A stretch of 64,000 bases of DNA from Castellaniella denitrificans (GTDB lineage Bacteria > Pseudomonadota > Gammaproteobacteria > Burkholderiales > Burkholderiaceae_B). This document shows positions 8,604 through 16,516 of this stretch, piece by piece. Location of the stretch: the NCBI RefSeq assembly GCF_042653765.1, contig NZ_JBHSEZ010000001.1:868001-932000 (forward strand). The letters run 5' to 3'. The notes beneath the pieces were generated by a model. That model ran no database searches. It was not told the DNA's origin and saw only the letters and a list, made by a program, of their open reading frames with translations. Made by a program: the position numbers and the translations under genes. Each line of letters opens with the position of its first letter. Positions within the stretch are counted from its first letter, which is position 1.

Positions 8604-10550
8604 ATGCCAACACTTACTCCCTTCAAAAAAATCCTCATCGCGAATCGTTCAGAGATTGCACTGCGCATCATCCGGACCGCCCGCAGCATGGGTATGGCGA
8701 CCGTCGCAATCTATTCCGCGGCCGACCGTGGCGCCCAGCATGTCCAGGAAGCCGACGAGGCGGTGTTCATTGGCGAATCCGAGCCCGCCGCTTCGTACCT
8801 GAACATCGACAAGGTCATCGAGGCCGCATTGGCCAGCGGTGCCGATGCGGTCCATCCGGGTTATGGCTTCCTGGCTGAGAACAAGGCATTCGCGGCGGCC
8901 TGCATTGCCCATGGTCTGGTCTTCATCGGCCCGTCGCCCGAGGTGATCGAATCCATGGGCGACAAGGCTCATGCCAAACAGCTCATGCGCGATGCCGGCG
9001 TGCCCTGCATTCCCGGCTACGACGGCGAGCAACAGGCGCCCGACGCCTTGCAGGCCGAGGCCGATCGCATCGGCTACCCGGTGATGATCAAAGCCACGGC
9101 CGGCGGTGGTGGCCGCGGCATGCGTCTGGTGGCTTCCGGCGACCAGTTCCGCAACGCGCTCGCGTCCGCCCAATCCGAGGCGCAGGCTTCGTTCGGCAAC
9201 AGCCATGTCCTGCTCGAACGCGCGATCCAGCACCCCCGGCACATCGAAATCCAGATCCTGGCCGACCGCCACGGCAACGCCGTCCACCTGGGAGAGCGCG
9301 ATTGTTCGGTGCAACGCCGGCATCAGAAAATCATCGAAGAGGCCCCGGCGCCCAACCTCGACCCGGCCACGCGCAATGCCATGGGACAGGCCGCCGTCCA
9401 GGCCGCTCGATCCATCGGCTACGAAGGCGTCGGCACGCTGGAGTTCCTGCTGGATACCGACGGGTCGTTCTACTTCATGGAAATGAATACCCGCCTGCAG
9501 GTGGAACATTCCGTCACCGAGGAAATCACCGGTCTGGATCTGGTCGGGCAGCAGATCCTCGCCGCCCAGGGATATCCGCTCGCGCTGACCCAGGACGCGA
9601 TCCAGCTGCAAGGCCATGCCATCGAGGTCCGGCTGTGCGCAGAAGATGCCGATCAGGACTTCATGCCCCAAAGCGGCCGGGCCGCATTCTGGCACCCTCC
9701 CCGGCAGGCCCGGGTGGAATGCGCGATTCGGTCCGGCGATTCCATTTCGCCGTACTACGACTCCATGTTCGCCAAAATCATCACGCATGGCCCGGATCGC
9801 CAGGCCGCACTGTCACGCATGCGGCAAGCCCTGGACGATACCGTCATGTTCGGGCTGAAGACCAATCTGCCACTGCTCCATCGGTGCCTGAACCATCCGG
9901 ACTGGATCCAAGGAGGCGTCAGCACCCGGTTCGTCGGCGACAACAAGGACAGCCTGGTCGTGCCGGCTGTGGCCCGACACGAACCCCTGGCCATTGCGGC
10001 CGCATTCAAGTGTCATCAGCCGCACGCCACGCGACTGCGCCGCGGCCTGCCGGCACTGGTCCAGCTGTCCGACCGGACACAGGATGCCGCCACCCAAGTC
10101 AAGGTCACGTGGAGCAGCAACCAGGACTATGACGTCGTGCTGGACGGCGGCACCTATGCCCTCACCATCCTGAGCGCTGACGGCGCAGCGGCCCGCATCG
10201 CCATCAATGGCAAAGAATACAAGGTCTGGCGGCACCAGGAAGGCCCCCAGTCGTATCTGCGATGGAATGGCCAGGACTATGCCTTCGTCGACAAGACCCG
10301 GGAAGCCCACAAAACACAGGATGCCGCCTCGGACGGGCTCATCCGGGCCGCATCGAGCTGCAAGATCGCTGCCGTCGCAGCCACACCCGGCATGACCGTC
10401 CGGCAGGGCGACCTCATCCTCACCACCGAGGCCATGAAGACCGAATACCAGCACCTGGCTCCCTTTGATGGCACGGTACGTGAAATCCCCGTACAAAAAG
10501 GCGATCAGGTCTCCGAGGGCGACGTGCTCGCCATGCTCGACCCGGCCTGA
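8604..10550 (+). CDS. Acyl-CoA carboxylase alpha subunit (biotin carboxylase + biotin carrier)
   Basis: 648 residues from ATG 8604, where the biotin-carboxylase consensus begins (FKKILIANRSEIALRII); a longer reading from 8514 adds 30 residues overlapping the previous gene and is unlikely. Domains: biotin carboxylase about 5-450, with the ATP-grasp glycine loop GGGGRGM near 170 and EMNTRLQVEH near 293, then a linker domain, then a biotinyl domain at the C-terminus with EAMKTE near 608-613 in which the lysine near 611 is biotinylated. It charges its own biotin with bicarbonate using ATP and hands the carboxyl group to the beta subunit encoded just upstream. Biotin attachment could be performed by the BirA encoded at 56481. 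Confidence 0.9.
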   Translation: MPTLTPFKKILIANRSEIALRIIRTARSMGMATVAIYSAADRGAQHVQEADEAVFIGESEPAASYLNIDKVIEAALASGADAVHPGYGFLAENKAFAAACIAHGLVFIGPSPEVIESMGDKAHAKQLMRDAGVPCIPGYDGEQQAPDALQAEADRIGYPVMIKATAGGGGRGMRLVASGDQFRNALASAQSEAQASFGNSHVLLERAIQHPRHIEIQILADRHGNAVHLGERDCSVQRRHQKIIEEAPAPNLDPATRNAMGQAAVQAARSIGYEGVGTLEFLLDTDGSFYFMEMNTRLQVEHSVTEEITGLDLVGQQILAAQGYPLALTQDAIQLQGHAIEVRLCAEDADQDFMPQSGRAAFWHPPRQARVECAIRSGDSISPYYDSMFAKIITHGPDRQAALSRMRQALDDTVMFGLKTNLPLLHRCLNHPDWIQGGVSTRFVGDNKDSLVVPAVARHEPLAIAAAFKCHQPHATRLRRGLPALVQLSDRTQDAATQVKVTWSSNQDYDVVLDGGTYALTILSADGAAARIAINGKEYKVWRHQEGPQSYLRWNGQDYAFVDKTREAHKTQDAASDGLIRAASSCKIAAVAATPGMTVRQGDLILTTEAMKTEYQHLAPFDGTVREIPVQKGDQVSEGDVLAMLDPA

Positions 10551-10595
10551 TTCGCGGCATGCCCATTGGTCCATATTCCACGCACAGGTTCAGCC

Positions 10596-11321
10596 ATGGA
10601 TGAATTGAACATCGAAAAACAGGACGGCGTCTGGGTTCTCAAGATGAACCGGCCGACCAAGCACAACGCCCTCAATACCGCCCTGACGCAACAACTGCTG
10701 CAGACGCTCCAGGATGCCGATGCGACCAGCGAGTGCCGCGCCATCGTGCTGACGGGCACTGGCCCCTCGTTTTGCGCCGGCGCGGATACGTCCGAATTCA
10801 GGGGTTTTCAGGACGACAGGGGGGGCGCACTGCGACGCGCCGATCTGACGACGAGCGTACACAAGAGCTTCTCCAGGCTGGCCAAGCCGGTCGTCGCGGC
10901 CGTGCATGGCAACGCTCTGGGCGGCGGTGCCGGACTGGCGATTGCCTGCGACATGGTCATCGCCGAATCCAGCACCCGGTTCGGCTATCCGGAACTCAAG
11001 CACGGCATCTGCCCCGCCATCGTGATGGCGAATCTGACCAGGCAGCTTGCGCCGAAAAAGGCCTTTGAACTGGTCTCGACCGGGCGCCTGTTGAACGGCC
11101 AGGACATGGTGGACTGGGGGCTGGCCAACCAATGTGCCACGGGGCGGGACCAGGTCCTGCAACTGGCCCTGGACGTGGCCGCGCAGTGGGCAGCGTATTC
11201 GGTGTACGCCGTCAGCGCCACGAAACGCCTGTTCCACCGCTGTGCCGACCTCGGTCTCATGGAAGGCCTGGCATGCGGCCACGACACCAACGTGATGATG
11301 CGTTCGTTCCCCCGCGACTGA
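10596..11321 (+). CDS. Enoyl-CoA hydratase/isomerase family protein
   Basis: 241 residues from ATG 10596 (an in-frame TTG at 10566 would add ten unconserved residues). Crotonase fold: NRPTKHNALN near the N-terminus, the oxyanion loop FCAGADTSEF near residue 65, and GNALGGGAGLAIACDMV near residue 105-120. By position in the operon it would hydrate the glutaconyl-CoA-type product of the carboxylase to the 3-hydroxy acid, as LiuC or AtuE do in leucine and acyclic terpene breakdown (inference from context). It carries a run of seven G (10819-10825) inside the coding region that leaves the frame intact. Confidence 0.85.
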   Translation: MDELNIEKQDGVWVLKMNRPTKHNALNTALTQQLLQTLQDADATSECRAIVLTGTGPSFCAGADTSEFRGFQDDRGGALRRADLTTSVHKSFSRLAKPVVAAVHGNALGGGAGLAIACDMVIAESSTRFGYPELKHGICPAIVMANLTRQLAPKKAFELVSTGRLLNGQDMVDWGLANQCATGRDQVLQLALDVAAQWAAYSVYAVSATKRLFHRCADLGLMEGLACGHDTNVMMRSFPRD

Positions 11322-11349
11322 CGCCTGCCATTTGACAAAGGAATTGCGC

Positions 11350-12297
11350 ATGACTCAGTTCTCCGCCGACAGCGCGGCTGTCACTCTCTGCGAATGCTTC
11401 TGCCGGGACGGCCTGCAGCACGAACCGACGATCCTGGGCACCGGGACCAAGATTCAGCTCATCGATCGGCTCTCCACGATCGGCTTTAAACGCATCGAAG
11501 CCACGTCGTATTCAAACCCCGCGGTCATTCCACAATTTTCCGACGCCTCGGCGGTGCTGAAGGGCATCACGCGCCACGAGGGCATTTACTATAAGGCCAC
11601 CTGCCCCAATCCCCGTGCCGTGCAACGCGCCGTCGCCGATCTGGAACAGGGATTTGGAGCCAACGAGATCAGCGTCCTGATCTCGGCCAGCGACTCCCAT
11701 TCGCAAAAAAATCTCAAGCGCAGCCGCGCCGACCAATGGGACAACATCCGCCAGATGGTCGAATCCAGTGGCGGCCGCTTCCGCATCATCGGCACCATCT
11801 CCGTGGCGTTTGGATGCCCGTTCGAGGGCGCCGTCCCCATGGCGCGCGTCGTCGAGGATGCGCAGCGATTCCAGGAACTCGGCATCCAATATGTGACCCT
11901 GGGCGACACCACCGGCATGGCGACCCCGGCAACGACCCGGCGCCTGTTCACGGAAATCATGCGCGGCACCTCTGAGGTCACGCCCATCGCCCATTTCCAC
12001 AATTCCCGCAACACCGCGCTGCTGAACTATGTGGCGGCCTACGAAGCGGGTGTCCGCTACTTCGACTGCGCCCTGGGCGGGGTCGGCGGCCACCCCCACC
12101 AGATCAAATACGGGGGGGGCTATACCGGCAATGCCTGCACGGAAGACCTGGTGGGCCTGTTCGAAAGCATGGGCATCCCGACGGGCATCGACAAAGACGG
12201 CCTGCTGCAGGTCAGCCGGCAATGCGAAGAAATTCTGGGCCGCCAGCTCGACAGCCATATCGCCCGGACGGGGTGGAACCCGCTGACCGCCGCATAA
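11350..12297 (+). CDS. HMG-CoA lyase-like aldolase (TIM barrel)
   Basis: 315 residues from ATG 11350, which has an AAAGGAA ribosome-binding site; the TTG at 11332 would place six residues over that site. The protein follows HMG-CoA lyase along its length: CRDGLQHE near residue 20 (catalytic Arg-Asp), IEATSYSNPAVIPQF, and the metal-binding HFHN pair near residue 218. It would cleave a 3-hydroxy-3-methylglutaryl-CoA-like product into two CoA/keto products. The active-site cysteine loop of true HMG-CoA lyases (LGGCPYA) is replaced by VGGHPHQIKYGGGYTGN, so the usual catalytic cysteine is missing. This suggests a different or bulkier substrate. A run of eight G (12112-12119) lies in this loop. Confidence 0.8.
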   Translation: MTQFSADSAAVTLCECFCRDGLQHEPTILGTGTKIQLIDRLSTIGFKRIEATSYSNPAVIPQFSDASAVLKGITRHEGIYYKATCPNPRAVQRAVADLEQGFGANEISVLISASDSHSQKNLKRSRADQWDNIRQMVESSGGRFRIIGTISVAFGCPFEGAVPMARVVEDAQRFQELGIQYVTLGDTTGMATPATTRRLFTEIMRGTSEVTPIAHFHNSRNTALLNYVAAYEAGVRYFDCALGGVGGHPHQIKYGGGYTGNACTEDLVGLFESMGIPTGIDKDGLLQVSRQCEEILGRQLDSHIARTGWNPLTAA

Positions 12298-12307
12298 AGG
12301 AAGCATC

Positions 12308-13396
12308 GTGAGCCAGGCAAGCCATAAAGTATTGATCGCAGGCGCTTCGGGCGTCATCGGGCAGGCCACCTTGAGCCGGTTCGAACAGGCAGGATGGGAT
12401 CTGGTGGCCCTGTCCCGACGCCCCCCCCGGATCACCCGCCCGGATCAGGTCACGCACCTGGCCGTCGATCTGACCGATTCCCGGGCCTGTGCGGACGCCA
12501 TCGCCGCGCACCCGGACATCACGCACCTGGCATACTGCGCGGTCCAGGAAAGCGACGACCTGCGACGCGGCTGGAAAAACCCCGAGCAGATGCAGACCAA
12601 TGCCCGCATGCTGCGCAATCTGGTCGAACCCTTGCTGCAGGCGGGCGGCCTGCGCCATGTCTCGCTGCTGCAGGGCACGAAGGCCTATGGCGCACATCTG
12701 CACCCCATCCCCATCGCCGCCCGGGAAAGCCTGCCGCGCGACCCGCATCCAAACTTCTACTGGCTGCAGGAAGACTACATCCGCGAAGTCTGTGCGGGGA
12801 AGGACCTCCACTTCACGATTTTTCGGCCACAAGTCGTCTTTGGCGACGTCATCGGGGTAGCCATGAATCTGATCCCGGTGATTGGCGCCTATGCCGCACT
12901 GCGCAAAGCAGAAGGCCGGCCCTTTTCTTTTCCAGGCGGTCCGGACTATTTGCTCGAGGCCGTCGATGCGCGCCTGGTGGCCGACGCACTGCTTTGGGCG
13001 GCCGAGGCGCCCACCGCCGCCGATGAGATCTTCAATATCGCCAACGGGGATCTGTTCACCTGGAGCAGCATCTGGCCCGAACTGGCCGCCATCCTGGAAG
13101 CCGATAGGGGCGAACCGGAACCGTGCGCGCTGGCACGCTGGTTCCCGGAACAGGCGCAGGCATGGGAACGGCTGGCCCGCACACACCACCTGCGATGCGC
13201 GGACCTGTCGAAACTGACCGGCCAGTCGCATCACTATGCAGATTTCTGCTTCGGATACGGAGCCAAGACCGCCATCCCCCCCGCCCTGGTCAGCACGATC
13301 AAGCTGCGCCAGGCCGGATTTCAGGGCTGCATCGGGACGCAGGAAATGTTCCGCCACGCCTTCACGTCCATGCGCGATTTGGGGTATCTGCCCTGA
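12308..13396 (+). CDS. SDR-type reductase of the PRISE (iridoid synthase-like) family
   Basis: 362 residues, GTG start at 12308 behind AAAGGAAG; no better start exists. An extended short-chain dehydrogenase fold: N-terminal nucleotide-binding loop GASGVIGQATL (residues ~12-22), then the features that mark the progesterone-5-beta-reductase/iridoid synthase-like group, LQGTKAYGAH near residue 122 and NFYWLQEDYI near residue 153, in place of the usual YxxxK. Members of that family reduce the C=C bond of enones using NAD(P)H. It is the last gene of the operon, 10 nt after the lyase, so it probably acts on a pathway intermediate. A run of eight C (12421-12428) is present near the 5' end. Family assignment is from motif recall, not a search. 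Confidence 0.7.
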   Translation: MSQASHKVLIAGASGVIGQATLSRFEQAGWDLVALSRRPPRITRPDQVTHLAVDLTDSRACADAIAAHPDITHLAYCAVQESDDLRRGWKNPEQMQTNARMLRNLVEPLLQAGGLRHVSLLQGTKAYGAHLHPIPIAARESLPRDPHPNFYWLQEDYIREVCAGKDLHFTIFRPQVVFGDVIGVAMNLIPVIGAYAALRKAEGRPFSFPGGPDYLLEAVDARLVADALLWAAEAPTAADEIFNIANGDLFTWSSIWPELAAILEADRGEPEPCALARWFPEQAQAWERLARTHHLRCADLSKLTGQSHHYADFCFGYGAKTAIPPALVSTIKLRQAGFQGCIGTQEMFRHAFTSMRDLGYLP

Positions 13397-13404
13397 TGCC
13401 CCTG

Positions 13405-14079
13405 TCAAACGGTGGGGGACATGCCCCCTTCGGCTGATACATACGGGTCGGACTCCCGTCCGTCCCGCCGGTCCGCAAGCCCGGCATTGACCCGAATGCC
13501 CAGCAGAACGGTATCCACGATATTTTCGATATACGCATCCAGCCGGCTGGCGAATTGTTCGCGCAGATGCTCCGGCGTGTTGCGCACGTGGTTGGAGACC
13601 GCTCCGGCCACCAGGTCGGCGATCAGCGCCACCGACGTATCCCGGGGTAATTCACCGCGCTCGATGCCTCTGCGGATGATCAGGCGGGTGCTGCGGACAT
13701 ATTCCGGATAGGGCTCCTGGTACAGCGCCTTGCGCAAGTCCGGGTAAAAACGCGCATCGACCATCAAACGATAGATCAGCACGCCTTCGTCCGTTTCCAT
13801 GTGCGCATGCCAACGGTGGGCAAACTCGATCAGGTCCGAACGGATATCCCCATTGTCGATGCCGGAAATCACACAGGCACGTGACCGGACCAGCTCGATG
13901 AGCATGTGCGCCTTGTTGCGCCAGCGTAAATACAGAGAGCCTTTTCCGACACGCGCGCGCTTGGAGACCTCGTCAAAATTGAAGCCTGACCAACCTCGTT
14001 TTGCATACAAGGAGCAGGCCGCGTCAAAGACTCTCTGCTCCAGCGTGTTGTCTCGGGGCCGACCAACACCTCGTGCCAT
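13405..14079 (-). CDS. TetR family transcriptional regulator
   Basis: 224 residues, starting at ATG 14079 where the sequence reads MARGVGRPRDNTLEQRVFDAACSL. The N-terminal helix-turn-helix is clear (FDEVSKRARVGKGSLYLRWRNKAHML, residues ~35-60); the rest is a helical ligand-binding domain. It ends 8 nt from the convergent end of the PRISE gene and most likely controls the acid-degradation operon, as AtuR and LiuR-type regulators do for related pathways (inference). The 77 nt between the metK stop and this start hold a 9-bp inverted repeat CCGGCAGCG (14104-14112) / CGCTGCCGG (14133-14141) that could end metK transcription or bind a regulator. Confidence 0.88.
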   Translation of the reverse strand: MARGVGRPRDNTLEQRVFDAACSLYAKRGWSGFNFDEVSKRARVGKGSLYLRWRNKAHMLIELVRSRACVISGIDNGDIRSDLIEFAHRWHAHMETDEGVLIYRLMVDARFYPDLRKALYQEPYPEYVRSTRLIIRRGIERGELPRDTSVALIADLVAGAVSNHVRNTPEHLREQFASRLDAYIENIVDTVLLGIRVNAGLADRRDGRESDPYVSAEGGMSPTV

Positions 14080-14156
14080 ACCTACTCTCCGTTCGTGCAC
14101 CGTCCGGCAGCGGGGCTCATGAAAAAACGTTTCGCTGCCGGGCCACGGGCCGAGCC

Positions 14157-15320
14157 TCAGGCGGCGGCCTTCAGGACCTGGACCTTGTCGGTCGCTTCCC
14201 AGCTGAATTCCGGTTCGCTGCGGCCGAAATGGCCGTAGGCGGCGGACTTGGAATAGATGGGCCGCAGCAGGTCGAGCATGTTGATGATGCCCTTGGGACG
14301 CAGGTCGAAGTGCTCGCGCACCAGGCGCGCGATCTGTTCGTCGGGGATCACACCCGTGCCTTCGGTGTAGACCGTGATGTTGATGGGTTCGGCCACGCCG
14401 ATGGCGTAACTGACCTGCACCTGGCACTGGCGCGCCAGACCGGCGGCGACGATGTTCTTGGCCACGTAGCGCGCCGCGTAGGCGGCGGAACGGTCGACCT
14501 TGGACGGGTCCTTGCCGGAGAACGCGCCGCCGCCGTGCGGGCAGGCGCCGCCGTAGGTGTCAACGATGATCTTGCGGCCCGTCAGGCCGCAGTCGCCCTG
14601 CGGGCCGCCGATGACGAACTTGCCGGTGGGATTGATCAGGAACTTGGTCCTGTCCGTGAGCAGGCCGTCGGCGAAGACCGGGCGGATGATGTGCTCGATG
14701 GCGGCGTCGCGGATCTCGGCCTGGGAAATGTCGGGATGGTGCTGGGTGGACAGCACCACGGTGTCGACCTCGGCCGGCTTGCCGTCGATGTAGCGGAAGG
14801 TGACCTGGGATTTCGCGTCCGGGCGCAGCCAGGGCAGGCGGCCGTCCTTGCGCAGTTCGGCCTGGCGCTGCACGATGCGGTGCGAATACCAGATCGGCGC
14901 GGGCATCAGGTCGGGGGTTTCGTCGCAGGCGTAGCCGAACATCAGGCCCTGGTCGCCGGCGCCCTGGTTCAGGATTTCCTCCGGCGTGCGGTCCACGCCC
15001 TGGGCGATGTCGGGGGACTGCTTGTCGTAGGCGACCAGCACCGCGCAGCCCTTGTAGTCGATGCCGTATTCGGTGTTGTCGTAGCCGATGCGGCGGATCG
15101 TGTCGCGCGCGACCTGGATGTAGTCGACGTTGGCGCGCGAGGTGATCTCGCCGGCCAGCACGACCAGGCCGGTGTTGCAGAGGGTTTCGGCGGCGACGCG
15201 GGAATTCGGGTCTTGTTCGAGCAGCGCGTCGAGGATGGCGTCGGAAATCTGGTCGGCGACCTTGTCGGGGTGGCCTTCGGAGACGGATTCGGAGGTAAAG
15301 AGAAAATCGTTGTTTGCCAC
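14157..15320 (-). CDS. metK: S-adenosylmethionine synthetase
   Basis: 387 residues, the normal length. Makes SAM from methionine and ATP in the cytoplasm. Diagnostic sequences include SESVSEGHPDKVADQISDA at the N-terminus (ATP-binding GHPDK), GAGDQGLMFGYA near residue 120 and GGGAFSGKDPSKVDRS near residue 265. The start codon is GTG at 15320, preceded by an AGGACG ribosome-binding site; no in-frame ATG is closer. The gene is transcribed away from the lpxL genes, and its long leader carries a candidate SAM-sensing structure and an intrinsic terminator, which fits feedback control by its own product. Confidence 0.97.
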   Translation of the reverse strand: MANNDFLFTSESVSEGHPDKVADQISDAILDALLEQDPNSRVAAETLCNTGLVVLAGEITSRANVDYIQVARDTIRRIGYDNTEYGIDYKGCAVLVAYDKQSPDIAQGVDRTPEEILNQGAGDQGLMFGYACDETPDLMPAPIWYSHRIVQRQAELRKDGRLPWLRPDAKSQVTFRYIDGKPAEVDTVVLSTQHHPDISQAEIRDAAIEHIIRPVFADGLLTDRTKFLINPTGKFVIGGPQGDCGLTGRKIIVDTYGGACPHGGGAFSGKDPSKVDRSAAYAARYVAKNIVAAGLARQCQVQVSYAIGVAEPINITVYTEGTGVIPDEQIARLVREHFDLRPKGIINMLDLLRPIYSKSAAYGHFGRSEPEFSWEATDKVQVLKAAA

Positions 15321-15335
15321 AGCGATGCGTCCTGT

Positions 15336-15357
15336 AAAAACGCCGGGTTCGCCGGCG
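15336..15357 (-). terminator. Intrinsic terminator/attenuator in metK leader
   Basis: Read on the - strand, CGCCGG, a 5-nt CGAAC loop, CCGGCG and then five T form a compact Rho-independent terminator that ends only a few bases before the metK ribosome-binding site. A terminator between promoter and ribosome-binding site is the usual off-switch of a riboswitch or attenuator. Immediately upstream on the same strand (about 15361-15387) lies a competing imperfect hairpin, GAGGTGCAACG with CGTTCAACCTC. Confidence 0.65.
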
Positions 15358-15405
15358 CGAGGTTGAACGAAACGCGTTGCACCTCTTCAGGATATCGGGG
15401 CGCGA

Positions 15406-15480
15406 CGCTTTAGCGGAAATGAGCCCGGCAAGGCTGCGCGCCGGGTGACCGCTCCGCAAGTTGTCGGTTAACTCAGCGAT
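15406..15480 (-). promoter_or_regulatory. Candidate SAM-II-like riboswitch aptamer upstream of metK
   Basis: On the - strand the leader begins ATCGCTGAGTTAACCG, continues with an AACTTGCGGAGCGG segment, and ends near GCTAAAGCG. SAM-II aptamers share the order CGCU-GAUUUAACC-UUGCA-AGCG-...-GCUAAA, with a P1 stem formed by the first and fourth blocks; here ATCGCT can pair with AGCGGT. A GC-rich hairpin (CCGG...CCGG) is inserted before the last block. The fit is from memory of the consensus and the pseudoknot was not folded, so confidence is limited. Confidence 0.4.
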
Positions 15481-15487
15481 CCCCGCC

Positions 15488-15517
15488 ATTTTAAGCGAAA
15501 ATGGAACCCGTCCGAAA
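15488..15517 (-). promoter_or_regulatory. Putative metK promoter
   Basis: Read on the - strand: TAAAAT at 15493-15488 differs from the sigma-70 -10 consensus at one position, and TTTCGG at 15517-15512 gives a weak -35 with 18-nt spacing. Transcription would begin near 15481, exactly where the candidate aptamer begins. The remaining sequence to the lpxL start at 15608 holds no further gene. Confidence 0.4.
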
Positions 15518-15607
15518 GAAAGCATATTCCCCGATGTGGTGTTTGCACGGCCCGCTCATCCGCGCGGACCGGGCGGCGCATCGGGACAGACCGCCCCGCC
15601 ATTTTTC

Positions 15608-16480
15608 ATGCCGCTGTTCCTCGTCCGCCTGCTGGCCGCGCTGCCCCTGTCCTGGCTCCAGGCCGTCGGCCGGCTGCTCGGCACCGCCGTCTACCTGTTT
15701 CCCGGCCGCTACCGCCGCCGCCTGCGGGCCAACGCCGCCCAGGCGGGCTATGCCGACCCGGCCTTCGCCCGCCGCGCGGCCGCCGAATCCGGCGCCATGA
15801 TCCTGGAAATCCCCAAGGTCTGGTGGCGCACCCCGCAATGCCTGGCCCTGACGGGCGGCGACCAGGAGTCCGTGGTGCGCGAGGCCCTGGCCGAGGGCCG
15901 GGGCGTGCTCTACCTGACGCCCCACCTGGGCTGCTTCGAGATCACCGCCCGCCACCTGACGCAATACGGGCCGCTGACGGTGATGTTCCGCCCTTCGCGC
16001 AGCCCGCTGCTGGACCCCATCGTCGAATCCGCGCGCGACATGCGCAACCTGCGCGCCGTGCCGGCCAACCGCAACGGCGTGCGCGAATTCGTGCGCGCCC
16101 TCAAGCGCGGCGAGGCCGTGGGCATGCTGCCCGACCAGGTGCCGCGCGAAGGCGACGGCGTGTGGCTGCCCTTCTTCGGCCGGCCCGCCCTGACCATGAC
16201 CCTGGCCGCGCGCCTGGCTCTGCAGACGGGCGTAGCCGTGATCCTGACGGCCGGCGAGCGCCTGCCGCGCGGGCGCGGCTGGCGCATCCACTACCTGCGC
16301 CTGCCCGAACCGCTGCCCGGCGACCCGACCGCGCTGGCCGCCGCGATCAACCAGGCGATGGAAACCCTGATCCGGCGCTTCCCCGAGCAATACCTGTGGA
16401 GCTACAACCGCTACAAGATCCCGGACGACGCCCCGCCCCTGCCCGACGACTCCGCTCAGGCGACCCATCGGCCGTCCTGA
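15608..16480 (+). CDS. Lipid A acyltransferase, LpxL/HtrB family (first copy)
   Basis: 290 residues from ATG 15608, which begins directly with the N-terminal membrane anchor (LFLVRLLAALPLSWLQAVGRLL); the open frame extends to 15461 but that part is not conserved-looking. Family catalytic motif HX4E is seen as HLGCFE near residue 105, and the R-E-G-D region DQVPREGDGVWLPFFG near 180 is the second conserved block. It adds a secondary acyl chain to Kdo-lipid A precursors at the inner membrane. A second, divergent family member follows 36 nt downstream, as in Bordetella, where tandem lpxL paralogues are found beside metK. Confidence 0.88.
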   Translation: MPLFLVRLLAALPLSWLQAVGRLLGTAVYLFPGRYRRRLRANAAQAGYADPAFARRAAAESGAMILEIPKVWWRTPQCLALTGGDQESVVREALAEGRGVLYLTPHLGCFEITARHLTQYGPLTVMFRPSRSPLLDPIVESARDMRNLRAVPANRNGVREFVRALKRGEAVGMLPDQVPREGDGVWLPFFGRPALTMTLAARLALQTGVAVILTAGERLPRGRGWRIHYLRLPEPLPGDPTALAAAINQAMETLIRRFPEQYLWSYNRYKIPDDAPPLPDDSAQATHRPS

Positions 16481-16516
16481 GCGCTGGCCTCGCCGCCCTT
16501 CCCCGCTTTCTCGACC

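Noticed and set aside
14001..15413. Long + strand frame (470 codons) opposite metK
   Set aside because: It is the antisense shadow of metK; the metK translation has all family motifs.
15321..15607. SAH riboswitch upstream of metK
   Set aside because: The GAGGAGCG-type core of SAH riboswitches is not present; GAGGTGCAACG is better explained as one arm of a leader hairpin.
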